This document shows, piece after piece, positions 41,736 through 50,561 of a DNA stretch of 64,000 nucleotides. Under the pieces are notes generated by a model. It saw only the letters and a list, made by a program, of their open reading frames with translations. It was not told the DNA's origin and made no database searches. The DNA comes from Bacteroidota bacterium (lineage in GTDB: Bacteria > Bacteroidota > Bacteroidia > Chitinophagales > Chitinophagaceae), in the NCBI GenBank assembly GCA_023424015.1, contig JAFAEM010000016.1:62001-126000 (forward strand). Reading direction: 5' to 3'. Position 1 is the stretch's first letter, and each line of letters starts with the position of its first letter. The translations under genes were made by a program, and so were the position numbers.

Positions 41736-44702
41736 TTAAAACTTGCCCGGAATATTTTTATTAAGGAATTCCCTGTATTTATCCAGGTCCTTTTTCTCCC
41801 TGAGCATCTCCAGGTTACGTGCGGTGATAATGGAATAACCGTACTTGCCGCCTTTTAACCAGGGTATGATCTCCCTCGCTGTTCGTGGGAGTGTTTGATC
41901 GATATAGGCAATCGCTTCGGCGGCATTCCCGAACGGACTGATCAACAATACCCTGTTGACACTGTCTATTTCCACCAGTTCGGTCTGCATCTTTTTGTTG
42001 TAGTAGGTATCTCGGTTATATCGGGCAAATGCATTTTTAGCTTCGTTCATAAAGATGGGATCTACCCTGGTAAGAACCAGTGCGACATAATGCGGAGTTC
42101 CCGCATCAAAATAATAGGCATCTTCCACTGGTGCCTGTTTGACTGGTTGACGGGTAACAGTATCCAGACGTGGCTGCGTGATAACAACAGGCGCGGCTGT
42201 TGATTTGATAGAATCTGTTTTTGAAGGCTCAATGGTAGTTACCGGTTTACCCGTCGTAATGATCTCCGATCGCTGCGTCATGGTATCAGGCGCGGGCATG
42301 TTGATGACCATCTCGCGCAATTCTTCTTCAATCTGGTTGCGGCGGCTTAGCACATTGATCAGCGCCGTAGCCTTATCGGCCAGCGGTGAAGATTCAAATT
42401 GATTTATGATATTTTGAAGCGTTGCGATAGCCGTACTATCATTTCTCTGCTTAACATGATAAACTGCTTCGATATAAAGTAACTGTGGGGTCCAGTGGTT
42501 GTTGCCATAAATACTGTCGGCTGCCTTTTTTTGCGCCAGGGCCTGTTGAAAATTGCCTTCTATAAAGAGATCATAAACCTGTTCATAGGTTTTTGTGGCA
42601 GCAGTTTGACGTTCCTGCACCTGCGAATCCTTCCCGGTCGTGATGATCGACGTGAGTTTGCTGTCCGGGTATTGCTGGCTCATCGCCTGTTTTACGTTGT
42701 TTGCCTTTGCTGTTTCCCCCAACTTATTGTAACAATAGTAAAGTTGAAACAGCGCTTCTTCCATTTTTGGATGGGCGGGGAAGCGGTTTCTCAGTTCTTC
42801 GAAGGTTTCTGTTCCGGCAACACAATCTTCAAGGTCGCGGATATAGGTCATACCCATCACCAGCAGGGAGTTTTGAATCGAATCATTTGAACGTTGCATC
42901 GTCTCTTCTGTAAGCGGCAGTTTCTCGTACAGCAATTCGAAATTTATTTCCGGTACTTCATCGCTGTTGATCCTGTTGGCCCTGCGGATAGCATCTGCTT
43001 CTCCGGCGCGGACGCTGGCGGCATTAAGGGCGGCACTTCGGCGCCAGTTATCAGCATTGGCACGCTTACCCCAGCGAGCTTCAAAGTCGGTTTTTCCTTT
43101 TTGCCTGGAAGTTTTATTATAGAAATACCATTCACCTTTTTTATTGTTGTCGGAAAAAAGCGAAGCAGGTTGTTCATTGCCGGAAGAAGAGCTTCCTCCC
43201 GTGGCAACACCCTCATCTTTCAAGCCCTGTAGTTTCCGCAACTGGCGAACGAGTTTTCGCACATAAGATTTTCTTTCATCTTCCGGCATCGCGGCGATCT
43301 TTTGCAGGCTATCCTGTCGCTCGATGATCTCTATGCTGGCCGCCAGTTTTCCCAGGATAGTTTTCCTTGCCTCGATGGCTTCGGGATCTTTAATGGCAGG
43401 ATCGTTCAACTGCAGGCTATCGTAAAAATTATAAGAATTGCGGTATTGTTTTTTGAGAAATGACAATTCAGCGAGTTGCAGGAAAGCTTTGTTTCTTTGC
43501 GCGGGATCATTGCTGGCATATTTCGTGCTTTTCAACAGCAATGGCAAAGCGCCATCGATATTATCACGCTCCAGTTCCATTTGCGCAGCCATGAAATAGA
43601 TAATGTCACGGTAATCGAGGTATTTATCCCTTTTGGCCATTTTCACCAGCGTGGCAATATTTTTATCGATATGATCCTCACCTGTTTCCTTGTTGACCCT
43701 CACCATTGCCAGGCGGCCATAAACATCCATGATGGGATCAGTGGTATGTCCAACCGATTTAGAATACCAGTTTTCTGCGTCTGACATTTTACCCGTTGTC
43801 TCGTAAAGTTGTCCTAACAGGTATTCCCACCTGGCTCTTTCATTTTTTGTAGGGGCGTTGCTCAGGGCTTTTTGAAGGTGAACCGCAGAACTGTCCCACA
43901 TTTTTTGTTTATAAAATGCATATGCTTGCACTTCTTCCAATTCACTTTGCAATCTTTCAGGAAACAGGGGATCATTTTTCAAAGTCTGAACCAGGCTTGC
44001 GGCTTCGGTAAACTGATCCTGCGCCAGGTAATTCCTGATCTGCCAGATAAAAGCATCGTTGCGACTGGGAGGTTCTGCAAACATACGGCGGGGCAGACTG
44101 TTTTTCTCTTTTGTCGACACGCTCAGGGCGCTGTTGCCATCGAGGGCACTGCCAATCGTTTTATAGTATCCGTCTTTTTCTTTTTCGGCAAACGCGTAAT
44201 TGATGAATTGAAACATCAGCTGCGCCGAATCAAATTGTTTGCGGTAGAAATAAGATGCACCCCATAACAGGTAGAGATTATCTGCCCAGTCATTGCGCAG
44301 GTCGTGCAGCACAATACCGGTCTGCGCCTTATAAGAAATGGAATCAAGCTGAATGCTATCGGTAGCCGTCATGTCCAGCGTGTAATTGTAAAACGGGATC
44401 AATTTTGAAAAATCATCCTGGAAACCGGACTTGGCCCTTTGTAAAACTTCGTTGAGTTTGTTGTTGGCATTAAAAAAATAGTTATAATGCGTAACCGTAT
44501 TTTGGATAAATCGTTTGGGAATGGTGAATTTTTTCTGGTCAGATTTCTCAGAACCCAGCACGCGGTTTTCAAATTCTTTTGGTTTTTTAATATCAAGGGT
44601 CACACCTTTCTGACCAAATACCGGCAGGGTGAAGTGGCAAAAACCAATAAAAAGCAGAATTACGAAACTGGTATATCTGGTCGATGACATGGTACTACTC
44701 AA
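41736..44702 (-). CDS. sprE: Type IX secretion system TPR protein SprE/PorW
   Basis: Large periplasmic protein of 988 aa with a signal peptide ending near PVFGQ (residue about 30); no clear lipobox is seen. The segment TVTHYNYFFNANNKLNEVL near 70, VLHDLRNDWADNLYLLWG near 132 and AEPPSRNDAFIWQIRNYL near 205 match the SprE/PorW family, which is needed for type IX secretion and gliding in Bacteroidota. Tetratricopeptide-like helices run through the first two thirds, and a C-terminal domain ends DKYREFLNKNIPGKF. Genes for the core secretion apparatus are not in the window. Confidence 0.82.
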   Translation of the reverse strand: MSSTMSSTRYTSFVILLFIGFCHFTLPVFGQKGVTLDIKKPKEFENRVLGSEKSDQKKFTIPKRFIQNTVTHYNYFFNANNKLNEVLQRAKSGFQDDFSKLIPFYNYTLDMTATDSIQLDSISYKAQTGIVLHDLRNDWADNLYLLWGASYFYRKQFDSAQLMFQFINYAFAEKEKDGYYKTIGSALDGNSALSVSTKEKNSLPRRMFAEPPSRNDAFIWQIRNYLAQDQFTEAASLVQTLKNDPLFPERLQSELEEVQAYAFYKQKMWDSSAVHLQKALSNAPTKNERARWEYLLGQLYETTGKMSDAENWYSKSVGHTTDPIMDVYGRLAMVRVNKETGEDHIDKNIATLVKMAKRDKYLDYRDIIYFMAAQMELERDNIDGALPLLLKSTKYASNDPAQRNKAFLQLAELSFLKKQYRNSYNFYDSLQLNDPAIKDPEAIEARKTILGKLAASIEIIERQDSLQKIAAMPEDERKSYVRKLVRQLRKLQGLKDEGVATGGSSSSGNEQPASLFSDNNKKGEWYFYNKTSRQKGKTDFEARWGKRANADNWRRSAALNAASVRAGEADAIRRANRINSDEVPEINFELLYEKLPLTEETMQRSNDSIQNSLLVMGMTYIRDLEDCVAGTETFEELRNRFPAHPKMEEALFQLYYCYNKLGETAKANNVKQAMSQQYPDSKLTSIITTGKDSQVQERQTAATKTYEQVYDLFIEGNFQQALAQKKAADSIYGNNHWTPQLLYIEAVYHVKQRNDSTAIATLQNIINQFESSPLADKATALINVLSRRNQIEEELREMVINMPAPDTMTQRSEIITTGKPVTTIEPSKTDSIKSTAAPVVITQPRLDTVTRQPVKQAPVEDAYYFDAGTPHYVALVLTRVDPIFMNEAKNAFARYNRDTYYNKKMQTELVEIDSVNRVLLISPFGNAAEAIAYIDQTLPRTAREIIPWLKGGKYGYSIITARNLEMLREKKDLDKYREFLNKNIPGKF

Positions 44703-44867
44703 ACTAAACCCTTATTAACTGAATTTCAAACATTTTAGTATAAAAATGAGCAACAAAATTATAAAAGATCCGCGGCGCAAACAGCTCGTAGGCCACATGT
44801 TTCGCAGGATAAGCCTTATAATTTTATAAAAGCTCATTTCATACCTTAGCCATTTTAAAATAAATAC

Positions 44868-45263
44868 ATGACAAAACTGGATGCGGGCTCTACATTAAAA
44901 AGGCTGCGAAACCGCTACCGGCTGGTAGTGATGAATGATGATACATATGAAGAAGTTGTAACATTTAAATTATCACGTCTGAGTGTATATATTGGTTTGA
45001 GCACAATTTTTGTAGTATTGGTGGGCCTCACAGTGGCATTGATCGTGTTTACGCCTTTGAAGTATTATATTCCAGGATATGATGATCCCCGGATGGGCCG
45101 GGAATACAGGCAAATGAAATACACCGTGGATTCGTTGGAGCGGCAGGTTGATCATCATGCTAAGTACATTGAAAATATCAGGACTGTGCTTAATGGCGGC
45201 GTTCCTACCAAGTTGGATACCACTGAGTTAAAAGTACCGAAGGATGAATTTTCCGATGATTGA
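44868..45263 (+). CDS. Short single-helix membrane protein resembling the N-terminus of M23 peptidases
   Basis: 131 aa. A cytosolic N-terminus LKRLRNRYRLVVMNDDTYEE, one membrane helix at about 42-66 (VYIGLSTIFVVLVGLTVALI), the conserved-looking TPLKYYIPGYDDP, then a short coiled coil of about 40 residues. In many Bacteroidota this arrangement is followed by a periplasmic M23 peptidase domain; here a stop codon ends the protein with no metal-binding motif. It lies 99 bases before bactofilin, in the place where such a peptidase is often found. It may be a scaffold for bactofilin. No frameshift remnant is visible downstream. Confidence 0.6.
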   Translation: MTKLDAGSTLKRLRNRYRLVVMNDDTYEEVVTFKLSRLSVYIGLSTIFVVLVGLTVALIVFTPLKYYIPGYDDPRMGREYRQMKYTVDSLERQVDHHAKYIENIRTVLNGGVPTKLDTTELKVPKDEFSDD

Positions 45264-45362
45264 GATGGTTGACGCTGATTTGTGAGAAAATAGCCGGGCG
45301 GACATCCAATATTTTTTAGATTGGTTCGTATTAGGAAAGGTTTCTTTTTAAAATCGATATCT

Positions 45363-45788
45363 ATGTTTAATTCAAAAAACAAAACTGACATGGCACAGGA
45401 AAAACCATCCAACGGCGGCACTACCCTCATCGGCGCCGGCACCACCCTCAAAGGAGATCTCAGCAGCAATAGTGACCTTCGTATCGACGGTACGGTCATT
45501 GGCAATGTGCACAGTTCTGCCAAAGTAGTAATCGGAGCTAATGGCGTGGTGGAAGGTGATATTTCGGGAAACCAGGCTGATATCATTGGTAAAGTGACCG
45601 GAAATATCAAAGCCAGGGATCTGCTTCAGTTGAGGGGCGATTCTATCGTCACAGGGAACTTATACGCTGAAAAACTGCAGGTAGAACCCTCCGCCACATT
45701 CAATGGCCAGTGTCATATGGGCGAAGGAAAAGGCACAACAAGCCATCGCGAGATCGAAGAGGAAGAAGAAGCGGTAGTACTCCAGTAA
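45363..45788 (+). CDS. Bactofilin (polymer-forming cytoskeletal protein)
   Basis: Cytoskeletal protein of about 141 aa that polymerises without nucleotide. The bactofilin core begins GTTLIGAGTTLKGDLSSNSD near residue 19 and continues with a right-handed beta-helix of Gly/Val/Ile repeats (RIDGTVIGNVHSSAKVVIG, GVVEGDISGNQADIIGKVTG). An acidic tail EIEEEEEAVVLQ closes it. ATG 45363 (MFNSKNKTD) is preferred; an earlier frame start at 45321 adds residues not seen in the family. It follows the short membrane protein, a likely partner. Confidence 0.9.
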   Translation: MFNSKNKTDMAQEKPSNGGTTLIGAGTTLKGDLSSNSDLRIDGTVIGNVHSSAKVVIGANGVVEGDISGNQADIIGKVTGNIKARDLLQLRGDSIVTGNLYAEKLQVEPSATFNGQCHMGEGKGTTSHREIEEEEEAVVLQ

Positions 45789-45932
45789 TTTCACCCGCGA
45801 CAGATTTTTCATCAAGCTCCGAATTGGGGGCAGGGGAGCGTTATGCCCACATCTGAAAACCGAGAGCCGGAATACAAAGGTTTCCTATATTGCACGCGCA
45901 ATTAAATTAACAATCCCCACTAATCATCTACG

Positions 45933-46316
45933 ATGAAGCAAGCCCGGCCGATGACCCTTGTATTTGTATTCCTGACAGGTATTTTACTTTTATCAAAAAG
46001 CTGGTTTGAGAAAAAGGGTTTTGATCACGATGTACTGATGATCGGCAATATGGTTTTATTCCTTGTGTCGCTGGTGAGTTTCCTGGTGACTTATAAAAGC
46101 CTGAGTATAAAAAATCCCCATGCTTTTGTCAGGGCGATCTATACGGGTTTTATCGTAAAGTTCTTCCTCGTAGTGATTGCCGCATTTGTTTACATTAAAG
46201 TGGCGGACTCGATCAATAAGCCCGCATTGTTTGCCTGCATGGGGTTTTATGTGATCTATGCGTTTTTGGAGGTAAGAATTCTTCTGCAGATATTGAAGCA
46301 AAAAAAGAATGCCTAA
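45933..46316 (+). CDS. Small four-helix membrane protein, possibly ATP-synthase-associated
   Basis: 127 aa, four predicted membrane helices, very hydrophobic, with basic ends (MKQARP and KQKKNA). The helix layout and position after bactofilin recall the small subunit-I-like protein encoded just before atpB in many Bacteroidota, but no ATP synthase gene follows here, so that link is only a suggestion. Its stop overlaps the start of the SprT-like gene by eight bases, so the two are translated from one transcript. Confidence 0.5.
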   Translation: MKQARPMTLVFVFLTGILLLSKSWFEKKGFDHDVLMIGNMVLFLVSLVSFLVTYKSLSIKNPHAFVRAIYTGFIVKFFLVVIAAFVYIKVADSINKPALFACMGFYVIYAFLEVRILLQILKQKKNA

Positions 46317-46935
46317 GAAAGAAGTCCCGATGGCAAAGCTGCAGGATTATTTGCCGGCCGGCACTTATGAGCCGGTCCTTAATTACCTGCGACATTACAA
46401 AGTTCATCTTACCATTGCGCGGGACCGCAAAAGTATTTTAGGTGATTACCGACACAGTACTCATTATTCCAACCACCGCATCAGCGTTAATGGCAACCTC
46501 AATCCCTGGTCCTTTCTGATCACATTATTACATGAGCTGGCACACCTGCTCACTTTTGAACAGTTTGGCAACAAAGTCCTGGCTCACGGCAGAGAATGGA
46601 AAGCAATTTATTCTCGCGTGCTCGCTCAATTTTTAGCGCACAAAGTATTTCCCCCTGATATAGAAAATGAACTGCTCAGGTCATTGCACAGCCCGGCTGC
46701 CAGTACATGTGCCGAAGATGGATTGCTGAGAGTATTGAGAAAATATGACGCCCCTGATTCCAAACTTCGCCTGGTAGAAGAAATTTCGATGAATGCCCTG
46801 TTTCGTACAAGCGATGGAAGGGTGTTTAAAAAAGTGGAGAAGCTCAGGAAGCGATTTAAATGTGTGGAAGTAGAAACCGGGAAGGTCTACTTATTCAGTC
46901 CGGTATATGAAGTGGAGTGGTTATTAACAGGGTAG
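46309..46935 (+). CDS. SprT-like zinc metalloprotease-domain protein
   Basis: Cytosolic protein of 208 aa. The zinc motif HELAHLLTFEQFG at about residues 76-88 gives HExxH, with a third ligand probably in HGREWKAIYS near 96-105. The N-terminus VPMAKLQDYLPAGTYEPVL and VHLTIARDRKSILGDYRH fit the SprT-like family. There is no clear C-terminal zinc ribbon. Related proteins act on DNA-protein crosslinks in eukaryotes; the bacterial role is unknown. Start 46309 overlaps the previous gene by eight bases; 46330 is possible. Confidence 0.8.
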   Translation: MPKKEVPMAKLQDYLPAGTYEPVLNYLRHYKVHLTIARDRKSILGDYRHSTHYSNHRISVNGNLNPWSFLITLLHELAHLLTFEQFGNKVLAHGREWKAIYSRVLAQFLAHKVFPPDIENELLRSLHSPAASTCAEDGLLRVLRKYDAPDSKLRLVEEISMNALFRTSDGRVFKKVEKLRKRFKCVEVETGKVYLFSPVYEVEWLLTG

Positions 46936-46998
46936 AATAAGAATCATTTCCAACGGATTTCGCTTTTATTTAGTTTTATGGCACTAAAACTCAGGATT

Positions 46999-47544
46999 AT
47001 GAAAAAGATTGTCTTCACACTTTTACTCATCGCGGGTATCATTTCTGTCCAGGCACAAACAGATCAGGGCGACTGGATGGTCGGCGGTGGTTTCCGACTG
47101 AATACAGGGGAGAATAGTACAACGATCGGGTTTACGCCTAACGCTGCGGCTTTTATTATTCGTAACCTGGCGGTGGGTGGAAATATTGGAATCGACTATT
47201 CTAAACTGGGCAACAACAAATCGACTGATTTCCGGATCGGGCCCTTTGTGAGATATTATTTTACGCAGGCTAATGTGAGGCCCATTGTTCAGGGATCTTT
47301 TAATTACATCAACCGCCAGCAAAAAAACACTCAGTCCAATACATCAAATACTGAAAAGGGTATCAACTATTTCCTTGGCGCTGGTGCTGCCATTTTTCTC
47401 AACGAGCAGGTATCACTTGATGCGGTAATGGGATATCATCATACCAAGCTGAAGGATTTTGATGGTGATGGCGGCTTTGCCTTTACTATCGGATTCCAGG
47501 TGTATCTCCTGAAAAAACAGGTTGAGAAGATCAGGGGCAAATAA
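46999..47544 (+). CDS. Small outer-membrane beta-barrel protein
   Basis: About 181 aa. A signal peptide MKKIVFTLLLIAGIISVQAQ ends at residue 20, which supports ATG 46999 over an in-frame ATG at 46978. The mature part alternates hydrophobic and polar residues (GDWMVGGGFRLNTGENS, AFIIRNLAVGGNIGIDYS, GPFVRYYFT) as in OmpA/OmpX-like eight-stranded barrels, ending GFAFTIGFQVYLLKK. Porin or adhesion roles are possible; no specific function is readable. Single gene. Confidence 0.75.
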   Translation: MKKIVFTLLLIAGIISVQAQTDQGDWMVGGGFRLNTGENSTTIGFTPNAAAFIIRNLAVGGNIGIDYSKLGNNKSTDFRIGPFVRYYFTQANVRPIVQGSFNYINRQQKNTQSNTSNTEKGINYFLGAGAAIFLNEQVSLDAVMGYHHTKLKDFDGDGGFAFTIGFQVYLLKKQVEKIRGK

Positions 47545-47564
47545 TAAGCGTTTGAAATGAAGTA

Positions 47565-48062
47565 TCAGTTATCACTATAAAGATCCTTCATCATCCACAA
47601 ACTACATCCCGTGTGCCCGCTGTTGCCCAGCGGGCCATTTAAATATTTGAATCCAAACCTGGCATACACATTCAATGCCTGGCTGAGTTCAGGCATCGTT
47701 TCCAGGTAAACGTTTTTGTAGCCCTGGTCTTTCGCAAATTGCAGGCACTTGCTGATAAGGGTCTTTCCCAGTCCTATCCCCCTGGCCTGGGGTAACAAGT
47801 ACATCTTTACCAATTCACAAGTGCCTTCCTCAAGACCCTCGGTCGGATATATGCCGGCGCCACCCACAATCTCATCATTTAGAGTGGCTATATAGTACAC
47901 CGCACCGGGACGGTCAAACAATTCAAATAAAGTATCCGTTGTGGGATCAAAATAAACTGTTCCGGGTTTATTGGCGCCATGTTCCGCCAGCGTATCTCTT
48001 ATAATAGTAGCAATATGCGGATTGTCAGCCGGTTGAATCTGTCTAATAAGGATCTTGCTCAT
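47565..48062 (-). CDS. GNAT family N-acetyltransferase
   Basis: Cytosolic acetyltransferase of 165 aa. The acetyl-CoA-binding motif A is LLPQARGIGLGKTLISKCLQ at about residues 93-112, preceded by CELVKMYLL and followed by YKNVYLETMPELSQALNVYA. The overall pattern resembles acyltransferases that act on amino acids or small amines. It is convergent with the beta-barrel gene (20-base gap) and divergent from the GAF-like gene. The substrate is unknown. Confidence 0.85.
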   Translation of the reverse strand: MSKILIRQIQPADNPHIATIIRDTLAEHGANKPGTVYFDPTTDTLFELFDRPGAVYYIATLNDEIVGGAGIYPTEGLEEGTCELVKMYLLPQARGIGLGKTLISKCLQFAKDQGYKNVYLETMPELSQALNVYARFGFKYLNGPLGNSGHTGCSLWMMKDLYSDN

Positions 48063-48175
48063 ACGTGCAAAAATACAGCCCCGCGCCAGTCACCACGGAA
48101 AATTTAGCAGAAGCATGATTATTTATTTAATCCTAACTTTATAAGGCCAGAACAATTAACCTTAAACCTATTACA

Positions 48176-50557
48176 ATGCTGGAAGATTTTGCCCCGGCGA
48201 TTCGATCTGACCGCAAAGTAAAAATGGTATCAGCCTCTCGCTCGCAAAGCCAGGAAGAATCCGGGCTTGAAAGCCAAATCTCATTCAGGCCTTTTGTCAA
48301 TTTTCTCCGTAATAAGTCGAATGATGAAACGGATACACGGTCAAGGATATATAAATATCTAATTGACCGGTTCGAGGCTGTACCAGCTTTGATGGAACCA
48401 ATCAGTGAACAAAAAGTACTGGATGAAAACCGCGATCTGCTGGAGTTGCTCGGCACTACATTATTTCCCGTCGTAAGTGAATCGAAACAAAATATTTTCA
48501 CATTTTCCGTGCCTTACAAATTTTCAATCTTTCATGAGTCGGGATCGTTTCGAGATCTTTTTGTGCGTGACGACCAGTTTCTCCTGCCGGGAAACGCATC
48601 AGAAGAGCAGCTCCGTCAAACACAGTTCGCCCTGATCTATGGACATGTGATGGAAAAGTTTTATGGCGTCCAGCTCAATGCAAACACCGACCTGGTTTAC
48701 CCCGTTACCGATAGCAGGACGGGCATGAAACGCTATTATAAGTTGCGTTATGACCGTCGTTTTGTAGATGTCTATACTAAAGACAAATTACCCGATATAC
48801 AGGATTGCGGGGTTTGCCTCAACACGTTTCGTATACTCGACCTGGAAAAGCAATTGCAAACAATGCCACCTTCATTATTTCGGGCGGAAGGTTTTGGTAT
48901 CTGGATCGCCGAAGATGTGACAAGCCTCGAGTCACTCGATGCCATTAAAAAAGTATTACTCAGGCAGGAATCCTGCGATGCCGGTATTATCCATGAACTA
49001 AAGTCAAATATCCAGGCGCTCGTAGGTTTGAACCAGGTGGAAGTAGGTATTACACCTTTTGTAAAACTCAATGGGGAGTTTGTGCTTGATGAAACATGCA
49101 CCGCCTTTGGCCTGATGGGAAAGCGGTGGAAGTCGAATGACGAAGAAAGTTTGAAAGCATTCCAGGGAAGCGTTCAGTTTCTAACCGAGACTGCCGAACC
49201 CATGCCGATCCCAATACTTGATGAACAGCTAACAGAAGTATTTCCACTGTTGCGGCCGCTTTGGGAGGAAGGGATGCGAAGTTACCTGATCTATCCCGTG
49301 CAAGACAATGACGGGTTGCTGGGCTTGCTGGAACTGGCATCACCCGTACCCAACCTCATTGATCTCGAGATAATGGCGAGAATAGAACCGGCAATGCCGC
49401 TGATCTCGCTTGCCCTCCTGAAAAACAGGGATAGTTTTGATGCAAGGATTGAGAAGTTGATCAAAGAAAAATTTACTGCATTGCAACCCTCCGTTGAATG
49501 GAAATTTGCGGAAGTGGCCTGGAAATACATGTATCATCACAACAGACCGGGTGCTGCCATTTACACGGGTAATGTGATCTTCGATGAGGTGTATCCGCTA
49601 TATGGGGCTATCGATATCCGCAATTCTTCGCTCGAAAGAAGTAAGGCGATCCAAAAGGATATCATGGAGCAACTCAGGCTTGCATCAGTCACACTTAAAC
49701 AGTTGCAGGAGCTGATGTCACTGCCAATACTCGAAGGTCTGCAGTTTAAGATCGAACGTTTTCAGGAAGCGATCAATAAAAGTTTGCAGGCTGAAGATGA
49801 GATCCGCATCAATGATTTTTTTACCAATGAACTCACCCCGGTATTACAACACCTGCAAAAAGGCAACCCAAAAGTACAGGAGTTGACTGATCGTTATTTC
49901 CAGGAAGTAAATAATTGCAATGGGTATCTATACCGTTATCGCAATGAATATGAAGCGACATTGGCAACGATCAATGAAAGCGTGTTATCCTATCTTGAAA
50001 CCGAGGAGGAAACCATGCAAAAATCCTATCCGCATTATTTTGAGAAATACCGGACCGATGGTGTGGAATACAGTATTTATATCGGTCAGTCTATTTCCCC
50101 TAAAAATCCGTTCGATATACTATACCTGAAGAATATCAGGTTATGGCAATTGAAATCACTGGCAGGAATAGCGCGAATTACGCAGCGTTTAATACCCTCA
50201 CTGCAGGTACCGTTGCAGACTACACAACTCCTGCTCATCCACAGCCAGCCGATTTCGATCAGTTTCCGAAGAGATGAGCGCCGGTTCGACGTGGAGGGGT
50301 CTTATAATATCCGTTATGAAATAATAAAGAAACGTCTCGACAAGGTTCATATAAAGGATACACAGGAACGGCTGACCCAGCCCGGGAAGATCGCGATGGT
50401 GTATTCCAATCCGAGGGAGGCTTCGGAGTACCAGGAATACTTACAGTTTCTTCAAAGTAAAAATATACTTACACCCGAGGTAGAGTATTTAGAACTCGAG
50501 GAGCTACAGGGCGTCAGCGGGCTTAAGGCGATGAGAGTAACGGTGAATATGGAATAG
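48176..50557 (+). CDS. Large GAF-like protein of unknown function
   Basis: Cytosolic protein of 793 aa without signal peptide or membrane helix. A segment near residues 330-440 (PIPILDEQLTEVFPLLRPLW, SYLIYPVQDNDGLLGLLELA) reads like a GAF sensor fold, and a second sheet-rich segment near 445-500 (AAIYTGNVIFDEVYPLYGAI) may be another. Helices and a coiled-coil-like stretch run from about 500 to 620. There is no kinase, GGDEF, phosphodiesterase or DNA-binding motif that I can see. It seems a Bacteroidota-restricted signalling or scaffold protein. Single gene; the convergent PQQ-type gene ends 4 bases away. Confidence 0.6.
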   Translation: MLEDFAPAIRSDRKVKMVSASRSQSQEESGLESQISFRPFVNFLRNKSNDETDTRSRIYKYLIDRFEAVPALMEPISEQKVLDENRDLLELLGTTLFPVVSESKQNIFTFSVPYKFSIFHESGSFRDLFVRDDQFLLPGNASEEQLRQTQFALIYGHVMEKFYGVQLNANTDLVYPVTDSRTGMKRYYKLRYDRRFVDVYTKDKLPDIQDCGVCLNTFRILDLEKQLQTMPPSLFRAEGFGIWIAEDVTSLESLDAIKKVLLRQESCDAGIIHELKSNIQALVGLNQVEVGITPFVKLNGEFVLDETCTAFGLMGKRWKSNDEESLKAFQGSVQFLTETAEPMPIPILDEQLTEVFPLLRPLWEEGMRSYLIYPVQDNDGLLGLLELASPVPNLIDLEIMARIEPAMPLISLALLKNRDSFDARIEKLIKEKFTALQPSVEWKFAEVAWKYMYHHNRPGAAIYTGNVIFDEVYPLYGAIDIRNSSLERSKAIQKDIMEQLRLASVTLKQLQELMSLPILEGLQFKIERFQEAINKSLQAEDEIRINDFFTNELTPVLQHLQKGNPKVQELTDRYFQEVNNCNGYLYRYRNEYEATLATINESVLSYLETEEETMQKSYPHYFEKYRTDGVEYSIYIGQSISPKNPFDILYLKNIRLWQLKSLAGIARITQRLIPSLQVPLQTTQLLLIHSQPISISFRRDERRFDVEGSYNIRYEIIKKRLDKVHIKDTQERLTQPGKIAMVYSNPREASEYQEYLQFLQSKNILTPEVEYLELEELQGVSGLKAMRVTVNME

Positions 50558-50561
50558 AGGA

